64,000 nt of DNA from Castanea sativa (taxonomy: Eukaryota > Streptophyta > Magnoliopsida > Fagales > Fagaceae), in NCBI RefSeq assembly GCF_040712315.1, contig NC_134015.1, positions 15,881,095 through 15,945,094 on the forward strand, in the 5' to 3' direction. The notes below the pieces were generated by a model. The model did not search any database and was not told the DNA's origin. It worked only from the letters and a program-made list of their open reading frames with translations. Position 1 is the stretch's first letter, and every line of letters starts with the position of its first letter. The translations under genes were made by a program, and so were the position numbers. Positions 12,575 to 23,781 of the stretch are shown piece after piece.

Positions 12575-12843
12575 TTCTCAATCTAGAACTCCCTTGAGGC
12601 CCATGCAAAGGGCTTTTGGGACTACCACTATATTATCACTGCCTCTGCAGAGTATAAGCCCTATGGCTTTGGCACTACTTACTTGAACTCAAACTTCTTT
12701 GGAACTAAAGAAGTTGCAGCTTTTCTTTGCCCATGCTGGCACCAAAACCTCCTGTGAGTACTACTTCATCAAAGAGATTTTGTCTTAGGAAATTTTAATT
12801 TGGGTTTTTGTCTCGTTGGTTTGGTTGAATATGTGTGTGCGTA

Positions 12844-12846
<3 letters not shown>

Positions 12847-12921
<75 letters not shown>
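12847..12921. repeat. (GA)n microsatellite in intron 1 of copy A
   Basis: About 37 GA units with one GC interruption. The same site in copy B intron 1 (near 20046-20055) has only GTGAGAG. The array therefore grew from a short seed in this copy. The arginine/glutamate and serine/leucine ORFs over it are artefacts. Confidence 0.95.
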
Positions 12922-12925
<4 letters not shown>

Positions 12926-14154
12926 TCTTTCTTGCCTGGTCTTGATTTCATATGTGAGGGTTCAAATTTTGTAGGGGTTTGATCAAAGTGTGTACTGTGT
13001 TTAAACTTTTAAAAAAATTTATTGTAGGCCTAGGGGACTGTTTGGTTTGGATCTTTTTCAACTTGGATAAATCTTAAAGATATTATTATCTGTTTTTCTT
13101 AATCTCTTTTTACCAATTATTTTAAGAATTTTTTTGACCTCTATAAAATATTTGTTCACCCAAAAATAGATATTATTGATTATTTGATATATCAAAAACA
13201 ATCATGACTTTTAATTTGTTTGAAATATCCAAAACAAGAAAGTTTTTTATTTTTTTTTAAGAAACAAACACACACATAATTTTTAATTTGATACAATTGG
13301 AATGGACTTTAATGTTTTAAATCTTTTATGTCGTTTAGTTATTTAATCTATTAAGAATTGATGTCACATAGTATAATTTGGGCTTTGTTACCCGTTTATT
13401 TGATTAAATTAATTTAAAGTGAAAAAGAATGTTACTCATTATGAAAAGGTTAACAATTTATATTATTTATTAGGGTCATGTTGGAATGAGGCTTAATTAT
13501 GATTAGAATCTTAATTTTAAGTTTGAATCTAATAATTTTTTAGCAAATGAATGAAGGTATAGGTTGTAAGTGAATCTAATGAGTGTAGTTTAAGTAGATT
13601 CGTTTTTCCTTAAAAACATATTGGGTTTAAAGTTGAAATAAAATGAATTCGGAGCTAGAATTGGTTGTGTAATTAAATTTATCTATAAGCTACATATGGT
13701 CAAAGGCCTTTCGCTCACGCACTCACTCTCTATACAAAGTAAAAGTGAATAATATTTTTGCAGGTGGATATAAAGTGGCTATCAAGGAACCATTATCATG
13801 GGGTTTATGTTATAATATGGAAATGAATTCCAACTCATACAATTATTGTGATGAGCACTACAAAAATACTTATCCATGTGCTCCTAGAGTTGCATACTAT
13901 GGTCGAGGTGCTCTGCCTATCTATTGGTATCTATCTTTTCTATAAAACTAACAATAATTGTACATTCTTTTAATTTATGTGTTTGAATTGTTTTCTCATC
14001 TTATATTGCTCAATTTTATCCTATGTTGAAACTCCCACAGAAGTTTTATGTTTAGATGTTAACAAAACATCAAAATGAGTTCCTTTTCTAGCATAATTCA
14101 AATATGAGTATGTAAAGTTATGCATTCTCCAAACGAAATCTAAGTAACTGATTC

Positions 14155-14525
14155 TTAAATATATAAAAAAGTGCAACCCACTTTTTTTAGATCTTCTGTC
14201 CCACTTTTCCTTCTCCACTCTATTCTCCACCAATAAAAACTTGTCACGTGTTTACCTAATTAATTAAATATAAAAAAAGTGCAACTCACTTTTTCTATAT
14301 CTTCTGTCTCACTTTTCCTTCTTCACTCTATTCTCTACCAATAAAAACTTGTCACGTGCTCACCTAATTAATTAAATACTATCATTATTGACTTATTAAT
14401 GCTACCGTTATTTATTAATAGTAGTATTTAATTAATTCAGTGAACACGTGGCAAATTTTTATTGGTGGAGTATAAAGTGAAGTAGGAAAAGTGAAACAGA
14501 AGATTTAGACTCATTTTTCTATTAC
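14155..14525. mobile_element. Fold-back MITE in intron 2 of copy A, with an internal duplication
   Basis: The block AGTGCAAC, CACTTTTTCCTTC, CCAATAAAAACTTGTCACGTG occurs in direct orientation at about 14170-14255 and 14278-14365, and inverted at about 14435-14520 (CACGTGGCAAATTTTTATTGG). Copy B intron 2 lacks it, which supports an insertion. It has no ORF. Confidence 0.65.
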
Positions 14526-15084
14526 GCTAAGACTTGTATGTGTCTTTTTTTTCTTTATGAGATGTATGTGTCTCTTGTTTCCTACTTGAGAAGATTTTTT
14601 TGTTGATCAATTCATTGTTGCATCCCTTAATCCAATCAGCTTTCTTTACGGTTGCTATTAATAAGAACCACAATTATGGAGAAGTAGGTAAAGATCTGAA
14701 GGTGGATTTGTTGAACCATCCAGAATATATTGAACAAAATGCTACCCTAGCCTTCCAAGTTGCAATATGGAGATGGATGACACCAATTATTGAGCATCAA
14801 CCTTCAGCACACGTAGCTTTATTGGCCTCTGGAAATCCACTAATAATGACTCTTTGGCCAAGCGTGTCTCTGGTTTTGGAGCGACCATGAATGTGCTTTA
14901 AGAAGATCTTGTTTGCGGTCAACGTGATAATGAGTCCATGAACAACATCATATCCCATTACCTATATTACCTTGATCTTATGGGTGTTGGCCGAGAAGAA
15001 GCAGGGCCTCATGAAGTGGTCAGTTGTGCTGAACAAATTGCTTTCAATCCATCCCCCTTCGTTGTCTCCTTGAGCTTTCTGTAA

Positions 15085-15244
15085 CATATTGTCACTTAGG
15101 ATTGATGTGAAAATCTTATAAAAATGTTATGGACATAAAATTTCTAAAAAATAATAAGAGGTTTATTTTTTAGTAAAAGAAGAGTATTTACTTACAAAAT
15201 TTAAGATTTCTAATTCATGTACTTTTCGAAACATATACTTTATT

Positions 15245-15291
<47 letters not shown>

Positions 15292-16033
15292 ATAAAAATG
15301 AGACATTTTTACTTTTGCAACATTACTTTGAAGGAAGTTTTGCAATAAATAAACAAAAATACAAAGGGGGTTATTAAATAAAATCTACACATACCTTAAT
15401 TTTTTTTTTTTTTTATACAAGATAGAATTTCTATTTTAGCCTAATCTAAGTGTAAATGTGTGTGAAGTTACCTCCTAGAGACTTGAATTTTGGCCCTTGC
15501 CTCCCACATCTCACAAACATTTATACTTGTGGAATTAATGACCACTGCACCAAGAGTGCGCAGTGGTTAAAATTATCCTTATTAAACTAAAGGAGGGTAA
15601 AACTTTAGATATTCCCCCCCCCCCCCCTCCCACCACTAATCTCCACCTCTCCCTCTCCAACTATCTACATATAAAAAATGTTTAACGTATCATTAAAAAA
15701 AAATGATAATAAAAGCATTATTATTAGCAAAATTGAAGGTGTCTTAAATTCTTAATAAAACGGTTATATGTGTATATATTCTTGGAATCTTCAAAAATGA
15801 TGGGGACAAAAATAGGCATATAGCATTGAGGGAAGCTTTTGGAATTTTATTCCTGAGAATTTTCTAAATTTACTGTTGAGACAAGTTTTTGAAATATGAA
15901 TAGTTTTGAGAATTTTTTAAGATCCAAGAAACTGACAAAATTAAACATAAAGCGGTTTCATTTAAATATTGAACCATTTAAAAATAAAATATCATCCTCC
16001 CACTCTCTTTACTTCTTAAAAAAAAAAGTCAAA
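15085..16033. repeat. 3' flank of copy A, shared with 41840-43740
   Basis: Several blocks match 41840-43740 in order: the ACATTTTTACTTTTGCAACA block, a C/T-rich tract near 15605-15655, the ATAAAACGGTTATATG block, and the GATGGGGACAAAAATAGGCAT block. An (AT)n run lies at 15248-15288. The segment contains the empty site (15763-15770) for the insertion found at 42317-43469. No gene. Confidence 0.7.
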
Positions 16034-16739
16034 GGTCAAAATGCAAAACTTATCATCTAAGTTTCACCACTTTTCATTTAAGTCTTCTAAGTTTGGTTTT
16101 TGTCATTTCAGTCCTCTAAATTTCATTTTTTCTCAATTAAGTCATCCGTTAACAATCCATTAGCTTCTGCCGTTAACCTACCCAAACGATGTTGTTTTTA
16201 TCAATTATTTAATTTATTATTTATTTACTAATTTTAAGAAAACGTTAATTTAATAATAAAAAAAACTGAAATTGGATTAATCGACGTCATATTTGGTCCT
16301 TGGAGATAAAAATTGAAAGAACAAAATTGAATCCCTAGCCTGATATTGAGAGACTGAGTGGGAGAAAGAATGAGAAAGAGAAAAAGTAAAAATAGTCTGG
16401 TCTAACACAGCAAGAGTTAGATCTAGGCAACTACAAAACATGCAAGCTTTCTTGAGACTTGAGAGTAATAAATAAGAAATTTAAATTACAATCACATATC
16501 ATCATATCGCACAAATCATTAACCAAGCAATTGAAGGGGGGAAATCAACAATCAAATTGGCAACGTTCCCAATAGCTCCACTTGAAATAAAATGTCAAAT
16601 CTTCACTTCTAATGCCTAAAAGATACATAGATGCCACCTCACCGTGAGAAAATTGCTACGTGAATCCGATGCCTAAGATACTGCCTCTACTATGAATTGA
16701 GAAAGCCAATTGAAACCATCTAGACACTGCTTAGAGTAG

Positions 16740-16858
16740 AGATCTGAGGTTCAATCCCCACCTGTATCAAAAACTGATTGGTGTCTTAGTCTGATGATAA
16801 AAGAACTATCATCAGGAGCAGACGCCATAAGTTAAAACTCTCTCAAAAAAAAGAAAAA
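16740..16858 (+). mobile_element. 5'-truncated tRNA-derived SINE
   Basis: Contains an RNA polymerase III B box (GGTTCAATCCC near 16751), the phrase GTCTTAGTCTGATGATAAAA, and an A-rich tail. An 18 bp direct repeat with three mismatches flanks it (AGACACTGCTTAGAGTAG at 16722-16739, AGATACTGCTTGGAATAG at 16859-16876). No A box is seen, so the 5' end is missing. Confidence 0.7.
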
Positions 16859-17234
16859 AGATACTGCTTGGAATAGTATGATTCAGCCACAAAAACCTCA
16901 AGGGGATGGACATTTGCTGCCAGCTCTACATTACCCTTCCCGGTGGTGACATTGGTCAGGTGGAGCAAGGAACAACAGTTGTTTTCTGATTGAGCAAGTA
17001 GATACATCTCTTGTTGCGCCTAAAATAAGACGCCTTTTCACATCTAGTTTCTGGGTTTTTTTTTTTAAATTAAAGTTTTCTTAAAATTAAAAATAATAAT
17101 TTTTAATTTTAATTTTAATGGCAATAGCTAACAGATGGTTAATAGAGGACTTAATTAAGAAAAAATAAATCTTAAGAGGATTGAAATGACGAAACCCAAG
17201 TTTAAAAGACTGAAATGAAAAATTGTAAAACTTA

Positions 17235-18180
17235 GGCTGTGTTTGTTTTGGCTGAAAAGCATTTCAGGAAATTGTTTTACACCATGTTGTGTGTTTGGTT
17301 GGCACATAAAATTTGGCCAACTTAAATTATTTTACAGTTTGACTGTAAAATAGCCCTTCTCAGACGGAAAATTAATTCCATTCTTATTTTACCTTCAAAT
17401 CTCATTTTCCTGACTGAAAACAAAGAGAGAGAGAGAGAGAGAGCATGAAGAGAGAGAGAGACAGAGAACAAAGAGAGAGAGCACGAAGAGAGAGAGAGAG
17501 AGAGAGAGAACAACTACGAAGAGAGAGTAGAGAGAGAACAACCACAAAGAGAGAGTGAGATTGAGCTCGCGCCATCAAGCTCAGACCATCGCCCTAAGCC
17601 CAGACACGCCGACGAGCTCACACCGACAAGCTCGCGCCGGCAAGATCGAGCCACGAGACCACCGCCCCAAGCCCAAACCCACTCCCGTCGTCGCTACCGC
17701 CTCTAGATCGAACCACCGATCTCGTAGCCCAAAGCTCGAACCACCGTTACCAATCTGGCCACCGTTACCGATCTTTTTCCCTCAATCTCTCAATCTTTCT
17801 CTCTTTGATCTCCGATTTTTTTGTTGCTGTTGTGGTGGTGTGGGTGGTGGTGTTTTGGTGGCTTTTGATCTCTGATTTTGTTGTTGTTGTTGCGGTGGTG
17901 TGGGTGGTGGTGTTTTGGTGGTTTTTGTGTTGTGTGGTGCTGGTGTGTGGGCGGTGGTGAATTTTTCTGTGAGTTTTGGTGGATTTTTTTGATATAAAAC
18001 TTATTTGGAAGCTGAGAAAATGTGAAAAATTAGTGAACATTTTGCATTTTCTAAATATTACCAAACACTTGAAATTATTTTCCAATATAATTTTAAAATT
18101 GCAACCAAACACTAGAAATTATTTTCCTTTCCCTAAAATATTTTTACCTAAAATTATTTTACACTAAACCAAACACAGCC
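17235..18180. mobile_element. Harbinger/Tourist-like MITE nested in the MULE right repeat
   Basis: Ends GGCTGTGTTTG and CCAAACACAGCC, with TTA on both sides (17232-17234, 18181-18183). The interior has a GAGA microsatellite (17420-17560), a GC-rich stretch 17560-17760 unlike its surroundings, and a G/T-rich direct repeat of about 80 bp at 17800-17960. ORFs over these (17555-17875, 17765-18112) are composition artefacts. The GC-rich part may be captured host sequence; its source is unknown. Confidence 0.75.
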
Positions 18181-18204
18181 TTAGAGGGTCTTTGCATTTT
18201 GGCC

Positions 18205-18812
18205 AAAAAAAAATATTATTAGCTAAATTAAAGGCAATATTAGGTATTTAATATTATAAATTGTTATTAAAATGTCTTTTTTCTATGGATGTATCACTAA
18301 CATTATTTTTATTATGTATCAATTAAAACAAGTTAAATCAATCATGGTAAAAAAATAAAAATTCCAAATAAAAATCATGAAAGTTTTTGTAACGCTAGAT
18401 GTCAAATTGAGTAATGTTACATCCACAACAATTTCAAAATAAGCCATAGATGTCAAATTGTTATTAGTAGGTAAAAAAATAATATTAATAATAAGCTCAA
18501 ATTAAAACTGATAACAACTTATCACCTATACTTTATTGTAAAAATATTACGATCATACAATAATTGTAAAAAAAAATAGTTTTTTATTTTTTTGAGAAGC
18601 GCGCACACAAATATTTGCAATACACGTTAATGGTTGTTGCATGTATTATTTGCATGATCGGTCAAGTACGCATGGCAGTGATGTCATGTGAACAGTGAAT
18701 ATACCAAGTCCTCTTTCTTTTTGTGCCCCACTGGAAAAGCATCAAATCACTTTGAATTAAAATATTTGCCATCCCCAAATCTTCCAATAGAAAAGAAATA
18801 TAATCTTTTCCT

Positions 18813-18849
<37 letters not shown>

Positions 18850-19450
18850 CTCTCTCTCTCTCCCTCTCTCTCTCTCTCTTACTTTTTGTAATTAATTAAT
18901 TTTTAAATAAATTATAATTTCAATTTAAACTTTAGAGCTTGTCTCAAAACTAAAGCAAACCCTATGTTATCATAAGTTTAGATTCTTTAGAATTAAATCT
19001 TACAGTTTCATCAATATTTCAAAGCTACAATACTATCAACAACAAAAAAGAGTAAAATAAAATGACGCCATGCGACTTGGATTAAATAATGTTCATGTAA
19101 ATATTAAGCATATGTATTGAAATAATTACTTGGGATTTTTTTATTTAAATATTTTCTATTAATAATGTCACTATAACAAGATGCCAAGTTTTTATTGTAT
19201 CGCATATGATTCACGTGTTTACTTATATTCCTTTTCGGAGAAACAATTCTATTCACCCAAACTTTCGTCACAATAACAAGATGCCAAGTTAATTTTTATT
19301 GGTAGAGAAAGTGATTTTGAATGTGAATTCAAATTCTTATCCATTCAATACTTTTTTTGTGAAAAGGCTCCCGACAGATGACTTGCACCGTTGCGCGCAC
19401 TTCACTTGACTATCTTTTCTTTACTTTTCCTTCTTTCACATGCACCCACA
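18205..19450 (+). repeat. Upstream region of copy B, duplicated at 43745-43866, 46840-46975 and 48580-49020
   Basis: 18245-18710 matches 48580-49020 (ATGTATCAATTAAAACAAGTT, then GGTCAAGTACGCATGG). 18600-18690 also matches 43790-43866. 19050-19185 matches 46835-46965 (AAATGACGCCATG onward). Contains a dispersed MITE-like block at 18413-18553, and a T-tract with (CT)n at 18808-18880. No gene. Confidence 0.7.
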
Positions 19451-19455
19451 CCAAG

Positions 19456-19463
19456 TATAAATA
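19456..19463 (+). promoter_or_regulatory. TATA box of copy B
   Basis: TATAAATA lies 55 bp before the first ATG (19511). A CT-rich leader (CTCTCTCCAAACTCCACC) follows, as in copy A. Confidence 0.7.
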
Positions 19464-19510
19464 TGTAGGGAAGGCACACACCTCTCTCCAAACTCCACCC
19501 CTTTTTGTTA

Positions 19511-21302
19511 ATGTTACGTGCAAAAATGGAGTATAAACGTCCTGTAATCTTGACAAAGGCATTGATATTATTTGTGCTTGTCAATTGTGTCCACTCTGCA
19601 GCTGTGCCTCCAAGGCATGTTACACATGGAAGTAACGATGCAAATAGGCCGTGTGTTGCGTGTGGTTCGTGCCCAAAAAGTAAAGCGTCACAATATGATA
19701 GAAGAGGCTGTACTGACTGCAACACCGCTAAAACACGATGCTGTGATGGGGTCATTAATGACTATTTCCAGAACGACCAGTTTGAGAACTTGTTCTCAAA
19801 CCGGGACTCCCTTGAGGCCCATGCAAAGGGCTTTTGGGACTACCACTCTTTTATCGCTGCCTCTGCTCACTACCAACCCTATGGCTTTGGAACTACCTAC
19901 ATCAACTCCACCTTCTTTGGAACCAAAGAAGTCGCAGCTTTTCTTGCCCATGTTGGCACCAGAACCTCCTGTGAGTACTTCACAGTTTCTGTCTTGGGAA
20001 ATTTTAATTTGGGTTTTCTCCTCGATAGTTTGGTTGAATATGTGTTTGTGAGAGTAAGGACTTCTTTCTTGTCTGGTTTTGATTTCATATGTGAGGGTTT
20101 CAAATTTTGTAGAGGTTTGATCATACTGTGTATGAACTTTGAAGACTCATTTTACTGTAGGTCTATGCACTGATTGGATTGGATCTTTTTCAATTTGAAT
20201 GAATCTTAAGATATGATTAAATCTCTTTTTTAATCTTTCTTTACTAATTGTCTTATTGAAGAATTGATTGCGTAATTAAATTTATAAATGAACTATTGTC
20301 AATGACCCTTTGTTCGCTCACTCGCTATACAGAGTAAAACTGATTGATACTTTTTTTCAGGTGGAAATAAAGTGGCCAGTAAGGAACCATTAGAATGGGG
20401 TTTATGCTACAATAAGGAAATAAATTCCAACTCGACCAATTATTGTGATGAGCACGTCGAAAACATTTATCCTTGTGCTCCTGGAGTTGCATACTATGGC
20501 CGGGGTGCTTTGCCTATCTATTGGTATGTATATTTTCTATCACGCAAACAATAATCTTACATTCTTTATATTTATGCATTTGAATTATTTTCTCGTCTTA
20601 TATTATTCAATTTAATCCTAAGCTGAAATTTCTATAGAAGTTTTATGTTTAGTAGTTAATAAAACATCAAAATGAGTTCCTTTTCTAGCATAATTCAAAT
20701 AAGAGTGCATAAGTCATGCATTCTTCAAATGAAATTCAAGTAATTGTTTATTGAAAAATATATGTGCAACCTACTTTTATATTACCCTAATATTTGTATT
20801 TATCTTTTGTTTCCTATCAGAGAAGATTTTATTATTGATCAATTCATTGTTGCATGCCACAATCCAAACTTTCTTTATTGGTGCTTTTAATAGGAACTAC
20901 AATTATGGAGAAGCCAGTAAAGATCTAAAGGTGGATTTGTTGAACCATCCAGAATACATTGAACAAAATGCTACCCTTAGCTTCCAAGTTGCAATTTGGA
21001 GGTGGATGACACCAATTATGGAGCATCAACCTTCAGCACATGATGTCTTTACTGGCTACTGGAAACCCACAAAGAATGACTCTCTCGCCAAGCGAGTTTC
21101 TGGTTTTGGAGCTACCATAAATGTGCTTTACGGAGATCTTGTTTGCGGTCAAGGTGATAATGAGTTCATGAACAACATCATATCCCATTACCTATATTAC
21201 CTTGATCTTATGGGTGTTGGTCGAGAAGAAGCAGGGCCTCATGAAGTGCTCAGTTGTGCTGAGCAAGTTGCTTTCAATCCAACCCCTTCCTCGTCTCCTT
21301 GA
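19511..21302 (+). CDS. Chitinase-like protein (GH19 family, CTL1/POM1 type), copy B, intact
   Basis: Exons 19511-19970, 20361-20523, 20894-21302; introns are GT-AG with phases that match copy C. The product has 343 residues, close to the roughly 320 of Arabidopsis CTL1. If the second Met (19526, conserved in A, B and C) is used, it has 338. A hydrophobic signal peptide (VILTKALILFVLVNC) indicates secretion. A Cys-rich stretch follows, then the GH19 fold: QFENLFSNR, GFWDYHSF, YYGRGALPIYWNYNYG, LLNHPEYIEQNAT, WRWMTP, CGQGDN, SCAEQ. The general-acid Glu of active chitinases is Arg (HVGTRTSC); the second Glu survives (CYNKE). Family members of this kind act in cell-wall cellulose and pectin organisation, probably by binding rather than cutting. 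N-glycosylation sites: NST and NAT. Intron 1 stays open in frame to 20173. Confidence 0.92.
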
Positions 21303-21454
21303 TCTTTAACTAATCCTTTTTTTCTAAAGTAATGCATTAATATGGTTCTACGAACATATATATCAAGTAACCGAAGGAAAAGTTCAAACATGAAGGAGTA
21401 AGAGCTTTTATAATCTGCTTGTATGTTTTTGTGTGAAGCTAAACTTGCTTAGAC

Positions 21455-21460
21455 AATAAA
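21455..21460 (+). terminator. Poly(A) signal of copy B
   Basis: AATAAA lies about 150 bp after the stop codon, followed by GT-rich sequence (TTTGTATGG). Confidence 0.5.
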
Positions 21461-21705
21461 AGTTTGTATGGATTGGCAGCTACCTTTTGCTAGTGTTATT
21501 TAACTTTTGAAATATTTTTGTTTTGGTTTATTGTTATTGTGTAATTATTTAGAGTGGATTGTATAATATGTATTTTATTGGTAAAATCTTGCAATGTATC
21601 CCTCTTTTTTGCCTCCTTTGTTTATATCAAGCATAACGTACAAAAAATGAGCATTTATGTTGGTCTCTAACTATAACTTACTTGAGGGTTTTTTTTTTTG
21701 AGGGT

Positions 21706-22130
21706 CTTACTACAACAAAAGTGGATTATGGTGACAAAAACATTTCATCACAATATGTTCTTATTTTGTCACAAATACATATGGTAACGAAACAACATTC
21801 ATCACTTAAGCTCCATCATCTTATGTATCGTCACCAAAAAAAAAAAAGATAGGTGACGAAATTTTTTCGTCACTAATAAAAAATGATAGGTGACGAAAGT
21901 TTTTCGTCACCTAATATTTTTGTCACTAAATCTTACTTTTAGTGGTGAAATATTTCGTCACCAAATGTTTTTTTTTTTCAATATCAATAGATTAGGTGAA
22001 GTTTTTCGTCACCAATTTTTTTTATTTTAAGTTCAATAGATTAGGTGACGAATTATTTCATCACCAATTTCTGCTTATAGCCAGACATAGTGACGGAAAT
22101 TATTGTCACCAATTTTATATTTTTATTAAT
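21706..22130. mobile_element. CACTA (En/Spm)-like terminus with subterminal repeats
   Basis: Begins CTTACTACAACAAAAGTGG, close to the CACTACAA ends of plant CACTA elements. It is followed by many copies of GTGACGAAA and its complement TTTCGTCAC in both orientations (21855-22100), like subterminal transposase-binding repeats. The far end is not visible: the Gypsy element interrupts the region at 23133. No transposase ORF. Confidence 0.5.
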
Positions 22131-22139
22131 ATTCTTTAC

Positions 22140-23132
22140 ATTTACTTGCCATTAAATTAACTTGTTCATTTCCAACCACATCCATAAACAAATCATCTCT
22201 TCATTTTTAACCACATCCATACAATCTAAAAATGCAATAAAGATGTTTACAAAATAATTACATCCATTTATATACAAATGATGTCTTCCAAACTTTACAG
22301 AAAATTATTTGAGTTCAAGTAGTACCACAAAGATTGTCTTTTTGCCACCAATTCCACATCTACACAAGTGTAAAGGAAAATACATCAATAACAATCTAAA
22401 CTACAAGCCTATATCCTTGATAAGATGTACAACAATAAAAAGAGGCATAATTATTAGTAAAACAATGCAAAAAATGTCCATAGAAAACCCAATAACAAAC
22501 TAGACAAAATAATCATAATGCAACATCATATGAAGCCAAACTATCAAAGAAAGAAGACCCACAACATTCACATCAAATAAAAACCAAACCCACATTACAA
22601 ACCATGAAGAAATCATAATGAATGCAGAAAAATCTCAACTTCAAATAAAACAAATAGAGTGAAATTCAAAACAAAAACCCAGTCAGCATCATAAACATAA
22701 AAACCCAACCACCACAATGAACAAAAAATCCAACCACCACAATTTACACAAAACCCAGCCACCACCATTAAACAAAAACCCAGCCACCACTATTAAACAA
22801 AAAACTACAGCTACCACCATTAACACAAAAACCCAGCCATTACCAAAAACACAAAAACCAAGCCATCACAATAAACAAAAAAACCCACCACCAACATTAA
22901 ACTAAAAACTCAGCCACCACTATAAACAAAATATTCACCGCCACCATTAAACAAAAAAAAAAAAAAACAACCATCACTATTAACACTAAAACTCAACCAC
23001 TACCATAAATTAAAAAACCCAGTCATCACAATAAACAAAAAACTCACCACCAACTTCAAACAAAAAATCCAGCCAACATCATAAACATAAAAACCACCCA
23101 TCCACACAATGAACAAAAAATCCAGCTACCAC
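22140..23132. repeat. A/C-rich degenerate repeats, possibly the interior of the CACTA-like element
   Basis: From about 22670 a unit of roughly 30 bp (AAACCCAGCCACCAC with ATTAAACAAA) recurs many times with indels. 22140-22670 is AT-rich with no clear signal. The Lys/Pro/Thr-rich ORFs at 22309 and 22717 are repeat artefacts. Confidence 0.5.
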
Positions 23133-23781
23133 TGATGATGCCGAAAATCGTTAGTAAGCCACACGGTCCTCACGTGCTCAAGACAAAAACCTACACAACA
23201 CAAAAGTTGAAGACCTTGAGAAGAGTACTGGTGTGGTACCGGTCAAATACCCTCCGAAGATCAAGTTAGAGAACTTCCACAACTCTAGAGTATCAGAGTT
23301 AGGGTGAATTATGCGTACCTTGATTTATGAGGATTTTGGGATTTTTATAGTAGCGTAGAATTGACATCCGTTTCTTGGTGGAGAAAGTTTTTCCTTGTAG
23401 AGAAGATCTTTATTAGTACACGTATATCGCGGGATACTTTTCTTGTAAGGATCCCTTTGATTAGGGTTAACTGTGGAGCACAAGATGTTTCCTTATATAC
23501 ATATTCTTGGGGGCCAAGTATAGCCATGCTAGATCTGTCACTGCTTCCTTTCTTGTCTTCAGTTTTCTCCCTATCAACTCTGAATCTCGTCTAGAGGATG
23601 GATGCCGCCAGATCGTGGAATTGACCCGTCAGCTTAAGGACTGATGGCTTCATCTTGTGTGAACCCGTCATCCTACATGATAGAGCTGATAGCTTCATCT
23701 TGCGCGGGCCCGTCAGTCTGCATGATAGAGCTGACGGGTTCTTGAGCTTTTTGTTTTACTAATTAAAAATGTCCTCTATCA
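23133..23781 (-). repeat. 3' LTR (element orientation) of the Gypsy element, full length
   Basis: 649 bp, TGATGATG to CTATCA on the plus strand. The minus strand has a TATA-like TATATAAGG near 23490-23500. It is matched by 32730-33030 over its left half. CTGACGG/CCGTCAG motifs recur at 23620-23740. Confidence 0.8.

Larger units (their letters stand above)
4845..15084 (+). pseudogene. Chitinase-like protein (GH19, CTL type), copy A, disrupted
   Basis: It has the three-exon layout of copies B and C. Exon 1 is 4845-5071 plus 12580-12753, exon 2 is 13764-13926, exon 3 is about 14665-15084. Recognisable parts are a signal peptide after MEYRP, a cysteine-rich stretch, the QFEN motif, GFWDY, YYGRGALPIYW and LLNHPEYIEQNATL. 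Lesions: an in-frame TAA at codon 45 (4977-4979); a 7.5 kb retrotransposon in exon 1 with target duplication TTCTC; one extra T near 12726; the exon 3 acceptor changed from AG to AA (14663-14664); one missing base near 14812; and a TAA near 14898. Copy B is intact at every one of these points. A functional product is very unlikely, although transcripts of the 3' part are possible. Confidence 0.9.
16034..18204. mobile_element. Non-autonomous MULE-like element with long terminal inverted repeats
   Basis: The left end GGTCAAAATGCAAA is mirrored at the right by TTTGCATTTTGGCC. Inverted similarity continues for roughly 200 bp (for example GTCCTCTAAATTTC against GAGGATTGAAATGAC). The right repeat is interrupted by a Harbinger MITE (17235-18180), and a SINE sits inside (16740-16858). 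A paralogous empty site is visible at about 43733-43745, where TTCTTAAAAAAA runs directly into ATATTAGCTAAAT. The flanks are A-rich, so the target duplication (about 9 bp) is not sharp. No transposase ORF. Confidence 0.7.

Noticed and set aside
12769..12982. ORFs on both strands of Arg-Glu or Ser-Leu repeats
   Set aside because: They are translations of the (GA)n microsatellite in an intron.
16745..16800. Possible tRNA gene from a GGTTCAATCCC B box
   Set aside because: No cloverleaf, no A box at the right distance, an A-rich tail and flanking direct repeats: a truncated SINE.
17322..18112. Long ORFs on both strands (Ser/Leu-rich, Pro/His-rich, Thr/His-rich)
   Set aside because: They lie over GAGA, GC-rich and GGTGGT repeats within a Harbinger-type MITE and have no conserved motif.
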